From Indolivaga alginatilytica (GTDB lineage: Bacteria; Bacteroidota; Bacteroidia; Bacteroidales; Dysgonomonadaceae), in contig NZ_QICL01000036.1 of NCBI RefSeq assembly GCF_003201355.1, positions 1-42,293 of the forward strand: a stretch of 42,293 bases of DNA. Direction: 5' to 3'. Of this stretch, positions 1 through 9,237 are shown one piece after another; position 1 is the stretch's first letter, and every line of letters begins with the position of its first letter. A program made the translations under genes and the position numbers. Below the pieces are notes generated by a model. That model was not told the DNA's origin and ran no database searches. It saw only the letters and a program-made list of their open reading frames with translations.

Positions 1-99
1 CAGAAAGTCAGATCAACATCCGGACTACTAGTACATACGATGGGTAAAATTGCAATCGCATTTATTTATCTAATTTTTTAAATACTGATTCGCATGATT
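1..99 (+). mobile_element. 3' end of an insertion sequence (left copy)
   Basis: An exact 99-bp inverted copy of this stretch closes the window at 42195-42293. Frame 1 is open from base 1 to a TAA at 79-81 and gives 26 residues ending in GKIAIAFIYLIF, which looks like the hydrophobic C-terminus of a DDE transposase. The last 18 bases after the stop would then be the terminal inverted repeat. The IS family cannot be named from so little. The copy reads into the window and lies next to a broken AraC-type gene. Confidence 0.45.
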
Positions 100-185
100 A
101 TTAAACCAAGACTCTTTATCCGGTTCCTGTTTGTTTTGCCAATTATTAACCGAAAAGGAGTTTCAATAAGTTCTCCGATCTGTAT

Positions 186-308
186 TCATTCTAAGTACCT
201 CCCAACATTTATATGGAATAGCCTGTTAAAATACTGCATGGACTTGGACTGAAACCTTAATTCAATTGCAACTTCACTTACCATTTGTCCTGACGATACA
301 TTATTCAT
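186..308 (-). pseudogene. AraC-type helix-turn-helix remnant
   Basis: A 40-codon reading frame contains VSEVAIELRFQ followed by YFNRLFHINVG, the pattern of the second helix-turn-helix of AraC/XylS regulators (VSEIA..LGF....YF.R.FK...G). A stop codon lies directly upstream in frame, so the sensor domain and first helix-turn-helix are gone. The remnant is divergent to the redox locus that starts at 421, where an AraC regulator would make sense as its original controller. The remainder of 100-420 shows nothing else that I recognise. Identification rests on the motif only. Confidence 0.55.
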
Positions 309-420
309 GGATTACTTTTTTAAATATATTTTCGTGAACATACCTGATTTTTCGTTTTGCTACCCAAAGAGGAACAATGAATAATTTACGACCTTACTTT
401 TAGACCTAAAATTAAAAGTA

Positions 421-1665
421 ATGGAACAAAATAAATCTTCCTCAACTCCTTTAAGCCGAATCACAGTAATAGATGCATTAAGAGGATTCGCATTGTTGGG
501 TGTTATACTTATGCACATGTCACAACACTTTGGTATCTTTTCCTTCCCTATGGAGCCAAGGGAAACGTTACTCTCTCAATTTGATGACACAATTCAGTGG
601 CTTACTCAAAATGTAATCATGGGGAAGTTTATTAACATCTTTGCCTTTTTATTCGGTTTGAGTTTCTTTATACAAATGGATAGAGCAACAAAAAAAGGAA
701 TTGATTTTCGTAAACGTTTTTTGTGGCGTATGGCTATCCTTTTTTTCATAGGCATAATCGGAAATTGTTTCTTTACAGGCGATATACTATCCATATATGC
801 CGTATTCGGAGTAATAATGGTTTTTCTTTTCCGCTTCAAAAGTTGGATGCTGATGATTATTGTTGCCCTTTTGTTATTGGGACTTCCCCGCATATTAATA
901 ACAAGCTATGACCGAATTGTAAAAACGGAACAAACAGAAACCGTGCTTCGTGATTCTGCACCCCGATCTACCAGTTCACAGATGGAAAAACCTTCTTTCT
1001 TCAAATCGGCAAAGAATAATCTGACCATAGGATTGGAAAGAAAGCTTAATTATCAATTCGGGATGTATGGACGTGCGTACATTACACTGGCACTCTTTAT
1101 TTTGGGATTAGTTATAGGTCGTAAACGCTTTTTTGAAGAAGTATATTTACACAAGAGAAGGAATATGATTCTTTTAGCAGGATTTATTCTTGCTGCCATA
1201 GCAATAAACTATATTGTAGGCTTGCTTCCTGAACCACCATCAACACGGGCGATTTTAATGGGGCTGGACAGCAGCGATATTAGTCCTTCCGTGTTCATAG
1301 TTATGGCTTTGAAAGATATCCATACTGTATTGTTCTCCGCAGCTTTAGTGGTGGGTTTTATTATACTTTACCAAATAAACGGCATTGGAAAATGTCTGAA
1401 TGTGATGACCCCTTACGGACGTATGGGATTATCAAACTATGTAATGCAAAGTGTATTGGGGGCAATTATATTTTCTGCATGGGCATTCGGTTCAATTTTT
1501 GGAAGTTGGGGAGCAACAGAAGTCTTTCTATTGGGATTGGCAATATATACAGTACAGCTCATAATCAGTAAATATTGGCTGAAATACTATTTATATGGTC
1601 CGCTAGAATGGTTTTGGCGTTCGGCTACTTATTTAAAACTACAACCATTTAGAAAAAGATCATAA
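421..1665 (+). CDS. DUF418 family integral membrane protein
   Basis: A 414-residue polytopic membrane protein. The N-terminus RITVIDALRGFALLGVILMH is the signature start of DUF418/YeiB-like proteins. The C-terminal third, with GRMGLSNYVMQS and the closing YGPLEWFWR-type segment, is the DUF418 domain. About ten hydrophobic segments are visible, with a charged cytoplasmic or periplasmic stretch near residues 165-205. The family resembles acyltransferase-3 membrane proteins, but the substrate is unknown. It is the first gene of the co-directional block and is followed after 79 bases by a LytS-like kinase. The family assignment is strong; the function is not known. Confidence 0.9.
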   Translation: MEQNKSSSTPLSRITVIDALRGFALLGVILMHMSQHFGIFSFPMEPRETLLSQFDDTIQWLTQNVIMGKFINIFAFLFGLSFFIQMDRATKKGIDFRKRFLWRMAILFFIGIIGNCFFTGDILSIYAVFGVIMVFLFRFKSWMLMIIVALLLLGLPRILITSYDRIVKTEQTETVLRDSAPRSTSSQMEKPSFFKSAKNNLTIGLERKLNYQFGMYGRAYITLALFILGLVIGRKRFFEEVYLHKRRNMILLAGFILAAIAINYIVGLLPEPPSTRAILMGLDSSDISPSVFIVMALKDIHTVLFSAALVVGFIILYQINGIGKCLNVMTPYGRMGLSNYVMQSVLGAIIFSAWAFGSIFGSWGATEVFLLGLAIYTVQLIISKYWLKYYLYGPLEWFWRSATYLKLQPFRKRS

Positions 1666-1744
1666 TTTCATAGATACAATTTGCATATCACTTTTTAGTC
1701 ATAGAGAAAATAAAAGTCTTATTTTTACAACAAAACACTATGAA

Positions 1745-2755
1745 ATGAATATTTTAGATAAATACTCTACATATAAACTGTTATGGATTAGCCTGATCAG
1801 TGCTGTTTTTATTATCTATCCTAATATAACATGGATACCGTGGGAATTGAGCCTTGTGGAAGAAACCCGACGAACACATTATCTTTTATTATTTGGTTTT
1901 CGCTATGTGTTCTATACCTCTTTTATTTTTTTATTGATAAAAATAAATTTACAGAAAATAAAAACGCTTTCCTTCCAAAAACGTTTCGGATATAACGCCT
2001 TGATTAGTATTGGTGCTTATGCTGTTTATGGCGGAACAGCTTTTTTGATAGACTTAAAGGTCAGGCATTTTGGTAGTCTGGTGCTATTTCAATTCTTTAT
2101 AGTGTGTATTCTAGCCACACTGATGGGCTATATTTATTTACTATATATTGAACAGCGAAAAAAGGAACAGGAAATAGAACTGCTAAAGATTGAAAATCTG
2201 CAAAGCCGTTACGATGCCCTGACAAATCAGATTAATCCACATTTCTTCTTCAATTCCTTAAATGGCTTGACTGCTCTGATCCGAAAGAAAAATGATGAGA
2301 TTACACTTACTTATGTCAATAAGCTTTCGGACGTATTTCGCTATATCCTGCAAAGCGATAAAAAAGGACTAGTAACAATCGAAGAAGAACTCGAATTTGT
2401 AAATGCATTCCGCTATATGATGGAGGTGCGTTTTGCCAATAAATTGGAATATACTATAGATGTAGATAAGGACATACTGTCAAGCAAATTGCCTGTGCTA
2501 TCGATCCTTCCCGTTCTTGACAATATAGTTGTTCACAATATGATAGACAGCGATCATAAAATGGTAGTTTCCATTTATCTTAATGATGATAAAGAACTGG
2601 TCATATCCAACCCTATATACCCTAAACTATCATCCCCTGTAACGAATGGTACGGGACTGAAAAACTTGGAAAATCGTTTTTCATTATTAATGAATAAGCA
2701 AATCAGAGTTGAAAACAATGGAAGTATATTCCGTGTTTATTTACCGTTAAAATAA
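1745..2755 (+). CDS. LytS/YehU-type sensor histidine kinase
   Basis: A 336-residue membrane histidine kinase of the His_kinase (PF06580) class. Four hydrophobic segments lie in residues 10-135, followed by a short coiled coil. The phosphoacceptor box QINPHFFFNSLNGL has its histidine at 166. A GHKL ATPase region follows, with an N-box-like LDNIVVHN and a G-box GTGLKNLENRF near the C-terminus. An ATG four bases upstream runs straight into a stop, so 1745 is the start. The gene lies 6 bases before its LytTR response regulator, so they form a two-component pair. The signal is unknown. Confidence 0.92.
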   Translation: MNILDKYSTYKLLWISLISAVFIIYPNITWIPWELSLVEETRRTHYLLLFGFRYVFYTSFIFLLIKINLQKIKTLSFQKRFGYNALISIGAYAVYGGTAFLIDLKVRHFGSLVLFQFFIVCILATLMGYIYLLYIEQRKKEQEIELLKIENLQSRYDALTNQINPHFFFNSLNGLTALIRKKNDEITLTYVNKLSDVFRYILQSDKKGLVTIEEELEFVNAFRYMMEVRFANKLEYTIDVDKDILSSKLPVLSILPVLDNIVVHNMIDSDHKMVVSIYLNDDKELVISNPIYPKLSSPVTNGTGLKNLENRFSLLMNKQIRVENNGSIFRVYLPLK

Positions 2756-2761
2756 TCAGGT

Positions 2762-3508
2762 ATGAAAGTATTGATAGTTGAAGATGAGACGGCTGCTTAT
2801 GAAAGTTTGGTAGAAATACTCAAGGAGATTGATCCGTCCATAGAAGTATTGGGAAATACCGAGAGTGTCAGGCAAACAGTTGATTGGCTACAAAAAAATC
2901 CCGATCCAGACCTCATTCTGATGGATATTCACTTATCCGATGGCTCGGCATTCCTGATTTTTGAACATATCGCAGTAGAAGTACCCATTATTTTCACAAC
3001 TGCTTATGATGAATATGCCATAGAAGCATTTAAAGTGAATAGTATAGACTATTTGCTTAAGCCTATAAAATCGGAGGAATTAGAACGTGCATTGCATAAA
3101 TTCAGGAAATGGACGCAGACCGAAATCATTCAATACCTGTCCAGATTGGCACAACTAACTCCAACAACCAGGTACAAAGACAAATTTTTGATTCCGATAA
3201 AAGATAAATTACTGCCTGTCGATTTACGGGAGGTGTCGTATTTCTATACAACCGATAAGAATACACATATTTACTTAAAAGACGGCACTTCGTATTCTTA
3301 CACTAAAACACTGGAGCAAATTTACACATCTTTAAATCCCGCAGATTTTTATCGGGCTAATAAGCAATATATCATTGCCCGCAATAGTGTAAAGAATATA
3401 ACCATCTGGTTCGATAGCCGCTTGCTTATTACGCTTGACACAGACGTCCCCGAACGTATCTACATCAGTAAAAATAAAGCCGCCGAATTTAAAGAATGGA
3501 TAGTATAA
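2762..3508 (+). CDS. LytTR-family response regulator
   Basis: A 248-residue regulator with an N-terminal receiver domain. The acidic pocket is VEDE, the phosphoacceptor is D55 in LMDIHL, and the conserved FTTAYDEYAIEAF and LLKPI (lysine) motifs follow. The C-terminal half is a LytTR DNA-binding domain, seen in DKFLIPIKDKLLPVDLREV and FYRANKQYIIARNSV. It sits 6 bases downstream of the LytS-like kinase. It would be phosphorylated by that kinase and act on nearby promoters, possibly those of the hydrolase and redox genes that follow. The target promoters are inference. Confidence 0.93.
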   Translation: MKVLIVEDETAAYESLVEILKEIDPSIEVLGNTESVRQTVDWLQKNPDPDLILMDIHLSDGSAFLIFEHIAVEVPIIFTTAYDEYAIEAFKVNSIDYLLKPIKSEELERALHKFRKWTQTEIIQYLSRLAQLTPTTRYKDKFLIPIKDKLLPVDLREVSYFYTTDKNTHIYLKDGTSYSYTKTLEQIYTSLNPADFYRANKQYIIARNSVKNITIWFDSRLLITLDTDVPERIYISKNKAAEFKEWIV

Positions 3509-3657
3509 GTGGCTCAATATGTGGTTGAATAAAAATACCTTTATTATCTGATTCGTGATAATCGTTTCATTTTCGCTTTAGTCAGTTCTTAAATACAAGT
3601 CTTACATAATTATTGAATATTTGTAAAAGCAAAAGGCTTTTTATAAAATCATTCATT

Positions 3658-4764
3658 ATGATAAGATATAATATGAAACTTACAGCGATCTTGGCTATGT
3701 TCATTCCTTTTAGTTTATCAGGATTCAGCCAACAACACAAAAATGACCCGAACAAACTACTTATACTCCAATCCCAAGGCAGCTTTACCGTCGGAGGCAC
3801 AGTGATTCAGAACCCCGGTAATTACGATGCAACCAAGTTTGACAACTGGAAACCCTACCCCGAAGGGCAAACCTATCATGGCGACCACGCCTACGTCTTC
3901 TATCAAATACCTGACAAATCCCGCCCGTTACCTCTCGTATTTCTTCACGGTGCGGGTTCGTCATCGAAAGTGTGGGAAACGACACCCGATGGACGGGATG
4001 GCTTTCAGAACATATTCCTCCGAAGAAGATTCAGCACTTATCTCGTAGACCAACCCCGAAGAGGAAAAGCTGGACGAAGCACTCTTGCTGCGTCCATTGA
4101 TCCGACTGCCGATGAGCAGATGTGGTATGAAATATTCCGCATCGGTGTGTGGCCGAATTTTAACAAGGGTGTGCAATTCCCGCAGGATGCCGAGAGCCTG
4201 AACCAATTTTTCCGTCAAATGACACCCAATACAGGACCTTTTGATACCGAAATAATCACTAACAGCATGTCTGCACTTTTTGATAAAATAGGTTCCGGCA
4301 TCCTAGTTACTCATTCACAAGGAGGTTTACCCGGATGGCTAACAGGAATTAAAAGCGATAAAGTAAAAGCTATCGTAGCTTATGAACCGGGAACATATCC
4401 GTTCCCAAAAGGCGAACTACCCGAACCCATAAGCGGACTTACAGGTGTATTAAAAGGAGTAGAAGTTTCGATGGATGACTTTATGAAACTTACCAGAATA
4501 CCTATTGTCATGTATTTTGGCGATTATATTCCTGATGCACCTGATGCAGTAACCAATGATCTGGGAGCCGAAAACTGGCGTACCCGTTTAGCTTTGGGAC
4601 GGCTCTTTGTCGAAACTATGAATCGTCATGGCGGAGATGCCACTTTAGTAGAACTGCCAAAGATCGGTATTTATGGTAATACACATTTTCTGATGTCTGA
4701 TCTTAATAATATCGAAATAGCAGATCAGCTTTCGAAGTGGTTAAAGGAAAAAGGACTGGATTGA
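3658..4764 (+). CDS. Secreted alpha/beta hydrolase, esterase-713-like
   Basis: A 368-residue protein with a signal peptide; the ATG codons at 3658 and 3673 are both plausible starts, and a TTG at 3613 is less likely. The fold is alpha/beta hydrolase: VFLHGAG gives the oxyanion-hole region, THSQGG the nucleophile elbow (Ser), AYEPG the region after it, and GNTHFLMSD a likely catalytic His. The HSQGG elbow with the DQPRRGKAGRS segment resembles the bacterial esterase-713 group. The substrate is unknown. It lies 14 bases before a second secreted hydrolase, so the two are probably co-transcribed. Confidence 0.8.
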   Translation: MIRYNMKLTAILAMFIPFSLSGFSQQHKNDPNKLLILQSQGSFTVGGTVIQNPGNYDATKFDNWKPYPEGQTYHGDHAYVFYQIPDKSRPLPLVFLHGAGSSSKVWETTPDGRDGFQNIFLRRRFSTYLVDQPRRGKAGRSTLAASIDPTADEQMWYEIFRIGVWPNFNKGVQFPQDAESLNQFFRQMTPNTGPFDTEIITNSMSALFDKIGSGILVTHSQGGLPGWLTGIKSDKVKAIVAYEPGTYPFPKGELPEPISGLTGVLKGVEVSMDDFMKLTRIPIVMYFGDYIPDAPDAVTNDLGAENWRTRLALGRLFVETMNRHGGDATLVELPKIGIYGNTHFLMSDLNNIEIADQLSKWLKEKGLD

Positions 4765-4778
4765 AAAAATAAAAGTGT

Positions 4779-5843
4779 ATGGGAATCACAAAATTCAATA
4801 ATATAACTCGTCTAAGCAACATGATACTATCATTATTATTGATACTGTCTCTTACGAATTGTGCGGAAAGTGACCCTGCCAATGCAAATAAACCCAATCA
4901 GGAAGTAGTAGACGAAACAGGTAGCGGGAACGAAGATGAAGAAAATAACGGTAATATGGGAACACACCTGACGACGAATAATTATGTCCGTGATATTGTA
5001 AACCATCCTGCATTTGAAGGATTCGGTGATTTGCTTTTAACACGTGACAATAATTCGTCTTACTACGATACACCTCTTTCTAATATAGGTTCACTGATGC
5101 CATATCACAGCAATGTCCGTCCCGATGTGGTATTAGGTGCGTTAAACCATCTGATAGATGAAGTTAAGGATAACAAAACGGTATTTTATGATATCTATAC
5201 CGAACAACAGAAGCAACAAGACCCTGCTAAAAGGAATACAGGAATATTCTTTTACAGAGGAAATCCAAACGCACCTTTTGCGGTGGTTTGTCCCGGCGGT
5301 GGCTTTTCGTATGTCGGTTCACTGCATGAAGGCTTTCCTCTTGCTCAGGTTATCAGCGAAAAAGGATATAACGCCTTTGTAATACGATATCGTATTGGGG
5401 GCGAACAGATTGCCTCAGAAGACCTTGCAGCAGCCCTGTCATTTATCTTCCGTAATGCAAGTTCACTCGAAGTAAGTACAGAGAATTACTCGCTTTGGGG
5501 CGGTTCGGCAGGCGGAAGGATGGTCGGTAATATCGCTATGTACGGAGCATCCTACTTTGGTTATAATGTACCTAAACCGGGCACGGCAGTTATCATATAT
5601 ACAGGTCAGACCAGTTACTCGGCAGACTTTCCACCCACTTTCCTTGCGGTAAGTGCCAACGACGGTATAGCATCCCCATCCGTTATGGAACAACGCTCAC
5701 AAAATCTGCGTAGTGCAGGTGTAGATGTTGAGTTTCACAAATACCAATCGTCCGGTCATGGCTTTGGCGTAGGAACAGGAACCGATGCCCAAGGGTGGAT
5801 GGACCATGCTGTCCGCTTCTGGGAAAAATACATTACTAAGTGA
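4779..5843 (+). CDS. Lipoprotein alpha/beta hydrolase (BD-FAE / acetyl esterase-like)
   Basis: A 354-residue protein with a hydrophobic leader ending in the lipobox LTNC, so a lipoprotein is expected. An acidic linker follows. The hydrolase domain has VVCPGGGFSYVG as an HGGG-like oxyanion hole, LWGGSAGG as the GxSxG elbow and SSGHGFG as the catalytic His. This is the esterase/lipase arrangement of the BD-FAE and Axe1-like family, which often removes acetyl or acyl groups from sugars. The substrate cannot be read from sequence. It lies between another secreted hydrolase and the flavoprotein genes on the same strand. Confidence 0.8.
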   Translation: MGITKFNNITRLSNMILSLLLILSLTNCAESDPANANKPNQEVVDETGSGNEDEENNGNMGTHLTTNNYVRDIVNHPAFEGFGDLLLTRDNNSSYYDTPLSNIGSLMPYHSNVRPDVVLGALNHLIDEVKDNKTVFYDIYTEQQKQQDPAKRNTGIFFYRGNPNAPFAVVCPGGGFSYVGSLHEGFPLAQVISEKGYNAFVIRYRIGGEQIASEDLAAALSFIFRNASSLEVSTENYSLWGGSAGGRMVGNIAMYGASYFGYNVPKPGTAVIIYTGQTSYSADFPPTFLAVSANDGIASPSVMEQRSQNLRSAGVDVEFHKYQSSGHGFGVGTGTDAQGWMDHAVRFWEKYITK

Positions 5844-5875
5844 ATATAAATATAAAATCATAACAGCATACACCC

Positions 5876-6412
5876 ATGAAAAACGTATTAGTCATCTCAG
5901 CCAGTCCCCGCAAAGGAGGCAATTCAGATACCCTCTGCAACCAGTTCATTAGTGGGGCACAAGAAGCAGGGCATGAGATCGAAAAGATAAACCTTCGGGA
6001 TAAAGACATGAATTACTGCCGTGCCTGCTATTACTGCAAAAACCATGACGGAAAGTGCGTGATAAAAGACGACATACCCGAAATTATCGACAAGATAATT
6101 GCCGCAGACGTAGTCGTACTTTCCACCCCTGTCTATTTCTACTGTATGAACGCACAGCTTAAAACAGTAATCGACCGCTCGGTTATGAAATGGACGAAAA
6201 TCGCAAACAAAGACTTCTACCTGATTGCAACCGCAGCAGAAGAGGAAGACCACGCAATGGAAGGTACAATAAAGTCATTCAGAGGATTCCTCGAATGCCT
6301 GACCGATGTGAGGGAAGCAGGATTGATACTAGGAAAAGGCGTTTATAATGCGGGCGAAATAGCCGGAAATCTGGCAGTTGCCCTAGCCTACGAAACAGGC
6401 AAAAACATATAA
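5876..6412 (+). CDS. Iron-sulfur flavoprotein-like NAD(P)H-dependent FMN reductase
   Basis: A 178-residue cytoplasmic flavodoxin-fold protein. LVISASPRKGGNSDTL is the FMN phosphate-binding loop of the FMN_red family, and STPVYFYCMNAQLKTVIDR is the second FMN loop. Cysteines at 48, 51, 54 and 61 form CX2CX2CX6C, matching the compact 4Fe-4S motif described for iron-sulfur flavoproteins (CX2CX2CX4-7C). It could pass electrons between a nicotinamide or ferredoxin donor and an unknown acceptor. A paralogue at 8573 is exported and lacks all four cysteines. Cluster binding is inference from the motif. Confidence 0.82.
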   Translation: MKNVLVISASPRKGGNSDTLCNQFISGAQEAGHEIEKINLRDKDMNYCRACYYCKNHDGKCVIKDDIPEIIDKIIAADVVVLSTPVYFYCMNAQLKTVIDRSVMKWTKIANKDFYLIATAAEEEDHAMEGTIKSFRGFLECLTDVREAGLILGKGVYNAGEIAGNLAVALAYETGKNI

Positions 6413-6445
6413 CGGAATAAGATTATTAATCATAAAACAAAAAAC

Positions 6446-7045
6446 ATGAAAAACTTACTTTTAGCCCTGTTAATGCTGTTGGTAGTATTTCCAATATCGG
6501 CATGTGCAGATAAAAACGATAACCCTCTGACAGAAGAAGAGGAACAGGAAACTCCCGAGGTAACAGACCGAAAAATTCTTATAGTCTATTTCAGTTGGGG
6601 AGGTAGTACAAAGCAGGTAGCTGAAAATATAGCCAATCATACAGGAGGTACACTTTTTAGAATAGAAACCGTAACTCCTTATCCCACCGAATATATACCC
6701 TGTACCGAAGTGGCAAGAGCAGAACGGGATAATGGTATTCGCCCCGAATTAAAAACAATTGTGGATAACCTCGACCAATATGATACGATTTTCGTTGGTT
6801 GTCCTGTATGGTGGCACACTGCTCCTATGGCTGTCTGGTCGTTTTTAGAGAGTGATAATTATGATTTCTCTGGGAAAACAATCATACCATTCTGTACCTA
6901 TGAAGCAACATTCAGAGATGAAACTCTGGCTAATATAGTGGAGCTTACTCCCGATTCCAAACATTTAAAAGGTTTTGGCACAACGAATAAAAATGCCGAT
7001 GTAGAGTCTTGGTTAAAAGAGATTAGTATAATAAGCAACAAATAA
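6446..7045 (+). CDS. Flavodoxin-fold lipoprotein
   Basis: A 199-residue protein with a leader ending in ISAC (lipobox), then an acidic linker and a complete flavodoxin domain. ILIVYFSWGGSTKQVAENIA is the FMN phosphate loop and FVGCPVWWHTAPMAV the aromatic isoalloxazine loop. It resembles the flavodoxin_4 group common in gut Bacteroidales. Export of a flavodoxin through the Sec pathway is unusual because flavin would have to be available outside the cytoplasm. It lies 33 bases after the iron-sulfur flavoprotein gene and 5 bases before an aldo/keto reductase, so an operon is likely. The redox partner is unknown. Confidence 0.85.
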   Translation: MKNLLLALLMLLVVFPISACADKNDNPLTEEEEQETPEVTDRKILIVYFSWGGSTKQVAENIANHTGGTLFRIETVTPYPTEYIPCTEVARAERDNGIRPELKTIVDNLDQYDTIFVGCPVWWHTAPMAVWSFLESDNYDFSGKTIIPFCTYEATFRDETLANIVELTPDSKHLKGFGTTNKNADVESWLKEISIISNK

Positions 7046-7050
7046 TCAGA

Positions 7051-7989
7051 ATGGAAAATATGAAAAATTATCTCTTTGTGATAGCACTACTGCTATTTGG
7101 AAACATTAGTATTGCAAATGCACAAAATATGAAATCCAATGTGCCTGTGCTAAAACTGAATAATGGTATCGAGATGCCTCAATTCGGTCTTGGTACTTTC
7201 ACTGCATCAAAAGATGCCTGTAAGGATGCTTGCCTTGTTGCATTAAAAAACGGTTATCGCCATATCGACACCGCCCATGCTTACGGAAACGAATCCGGAG
7301 TAGGCGAAGCACTTAATGAGAGCGGCATTCCCCGTGAAGAGATATGGATTACGAGCAAACTTTGGCCATCCGAATACGGAGAAGGCATAACAATGGAAGC
7401 CATAGATAAAATGCTGGCCCGGCTGCAAACAACTTATATCGACCTGCTGTATGTTCATCAACCTGTCGGAGATTTTGTAGGTGCTTGGAAAGATATGGAG
7501 AAAGCTGTGGTGGCAGGAAAAGTACGTGCATTGGGTATCAGTAATTTTGATGCTAATGATGAAGTATTCCATGCCATAGTAGATAATATGAAGATAAAGC
7601 CTGCTGTGTTGCAGATAGAATGTCATCCTTATGCTCAACGTAATGATATTCGAGAAAAAGTGAAACCCTATGGCATAGCCATAGAATGTTGGTATCCGTT
7701 AGGACATGGAGATAAAGGTCTGCTCTCTGACCCTGTGATTGCTAAAATTGCCGAAGCGCACAATAAATCAATTGTACAAATAATCCTTCGTTGGCATATA
7801 CAAGAAGGGCTATCTGTGATTCCCGGAGCAACTAACCCCGATTATATTAAACAGAATATCAGCATCTTCGACTTTGCTTTAAGCGAAGATGAAATGGCGG
7901 CAATGCGTTCATTGAACAAAGACAAACGCTTCTTTAATATGACTCTTGAACAAAAACAAGGATTTGTTAATTTTAAGATGAATGATTAA
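7051..7989 (+). CDS. Exported aldo/keto reductase
   Basis: A 312-residue (alpha/beta)8 aldo/keto reductase preceded by a signal peptide (cleavage near NAQN). The usual tetrad is visible: Asp and Tyr in HIDTAHAYGNESGVGEAL, Lys in WITSKLWPSEYG and His in LLYVHQPVGDF. The NADPH-binding end is GLSVIPGATNPDYIKQN. It is closest to 2,5-diketogluconate reductase-like AKRs. Periplasmic location is odd for a NADPH enzyme, and a start at 7060 would keep the signal peptide. It lies 5 bases after the flavodoxin lipoprotein gene. The substrate is unknown. Confidence 0.87.
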   Translation: MENMKNYLFVIALLLFGNISIANAQNMKSNVPVLKLNNGIEMPQFGLGTFTASKDACKDACLVALKNGYRHIDTAHAYGNESGVGEALNESGIPREEIWITSKLWPSEYGEGITMEAIDKMLARLQTTYIDLLYVHQPVGDFVGAWKDMEKAVVAGKVRALGISNFDANDEVFHAIVDNMKIKPAVLQIECHPYAQRNDIREKVKPYGIAIECWYPLGHGDKGLLSDPVIAKIAEAHNKSIVQIILRWHIQEGLSVIPGATNPDYIKQNISIFDFALSEDEMAAMRSLNKDKRFFNMTLEQKQGFVNFKMND

Positions 7990-8042
7990 TCTAATAATGG
8001 TTAGTAGTTGGTTTATAGGAAATTAATTAAAATAATCATATC

Positions 8043-8519
8043 ATGAAGAAAGTAGTATTAAACGGCAACATGAAAGTATTAGTTCTGATACTGGGTTTAT
8101 TAATGATGAGTGTACATTGTTTGTTCGCACAAACAGAAAAGTATGATGAAAGTACAAAACAGGAGCTCACTAGCCTCTCCAAACAAAAATGGCAGTGGAT
8201 GGCAGATCGTAATGTAGATTCACTAAATGTCCTTTTCCATCAAGAGGCAGTATTTGTCCATATGGGAGGTACGATGACTAAAGAACAAGAATTAAATACC
8301 ATTAAAAGCGGTGGTATTCATTATAAGCATACAGAAATAAAAGAAACATCGGTTCGCTTTGTTGGTAACACAGCTATCATTTTAGACAGGATTCGCCTGA
8401 CGGCTGTTGTCGGTGGCAATGAGGTTGTCAATCCCTTTATGGTTACGGAAGTGTATGTGCCGATAGATGGTAAATGGAAACTTGGTTCTCTGTCGTTTAC
8501 CAGATTACTTGGCGACTAA
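8043..8519 (+). CDS. Secreted NTF2-like (SnoaL/DUF4440) protein
   Basis: A 158-residue protein with a signal peptide ending near LFAQTEK. The mature part has the NTF2-like cone-fold pattern: KQKWQWMADRNVDSLNVLF, FVHMGG, then the strands TAIILDRIRLTAVV and GKWKLGSLSFTRL. Such domains serve as small enzymes or ligand-binding modules. Members without other domains, like this one, cannot be given a reaction. It lies in the same-strand redox block, between an exported aldo/keto reductase and an exported flavoprotein. Family assignment is moderate. Confidence 0.75.
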   Translation: MKKVVLNGNMKVLVLILGLLMMSVHCLFAQTEKYDESTKQELTSLSKQKWQWMADRNVDSLNVLFHQEAVFVHMGGTMTKEQELNTIKSGGIHYKHTEIKETSVRFVGNTAIILDRIRLTAVVGGNEVVNPFMVTEVYVPIDGKWKLGSLSFTRLLGD

Positions 8520-8572
8520 GTGGTATGAAAATAAATATAGCTATTGCATCAAGAATAACTTTAATAAAACCG

Positions 8573-9223
8573 ATGAAAAATAAATTTTTAATTTCAGCTA
8601 TTACTTTTATAGCTATACTGTTTGCTTCATGTGGAAACCAGCAAGCAAAAGAAGAAACAGCAAGCACCCCAAATACTTTTGTATCAAAGAAGGGACCTAA
8701 ATCAGTATTGATTATTTCATCAAGTCCCAGACGAGGCGGTAATTCGGAAACTCTTTGTTTGCAGCTTATGAAAGGTGCTGAAGAATCTAAACACAAGGTG
8801 GAAATGCTGAACCTTAACGATTATGATATTAAGTTTTTTGCAAAAACGGAGTATGAAAGAGGAGAACGAAACGATGACGATGATGCTATCCAAATCATAA
8901 AGAAAATGGCAGCAGCAGATGTGATTGTCCTTTCTTCACCTGTCTATTTTTATTCGATGACCGCTCAGATGAAAGCCTTGATCGACCGTGTGTATAACTA
9001 CGAAAAAGATTTGCAGAATAAAGAGTTCTACTATATCGTCACTTGTACCGATAAGGAAAAAGAGGCACTCGACGGCACAATTATGGGATTTCGGGGATTT
9101 GTCCGTTGTCTTTACAATGGTCAGGAACGAGGCATAGTTTATGGAAACGGAGCACGGGAACGGGGTACTATCGACGAAAAGCCTGCCATGAAGGAGGCGT
9201 ATGAGATGGGCAAAAATATCTAG
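8573..9223 (+). CDS. Lipoprotein NAD(P)H-dependent FMN reductase-like flavoprotein
   Basis: A 216-residue protein. I choose the ATG at 8573 because it gives a clean lipoprotein leader ending in LFASC; an ATG at 8525 and a reading frame from 8474 would add residues overlapping the preceding gene. The FMN loop is LIISSSPRRGGNSETL and the second loop SSPVYFYSMTAQMKALIDR. It is clearly paralogous to the protein at 5876, but where that one carries CX2CX2CX6C this one has KTEYERGERNDDDD and no cysteine. It therefore looks like an exported, cluster-free version. It lies 14 bases before the polyferredoxin gene. Confidence 0.83.
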   Translation: MKNKFLISAITFIAILFASCGNQQAKEETASTPNTFVSKKGPKSVLIISSSPRRGGNSETLCLQLMKGAEESKHKVEMLNLNDYDIKFFAKTEYERGERNDDDDAIQIIKKMAAADVIVLSSPVYFYSMTAQMKALIDRVYNYEKDLQNKEFYYIVTCTDKEKEALDGTIMGFRGFVRCLYNGQERGIVYGNGARERGTIDEKPAMKEAYEMGKNI

Positions 9224-9237
9224 CAAATAAAATAATT

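Noticed and set aside
8474-8572. Extended N-terminus of the flavoprotein lipoprotein gene
   Set aside because: The extension overlaps the preceding gene and would bury the lipoprotein signal. The ATG at 8573 gives a normal leader.
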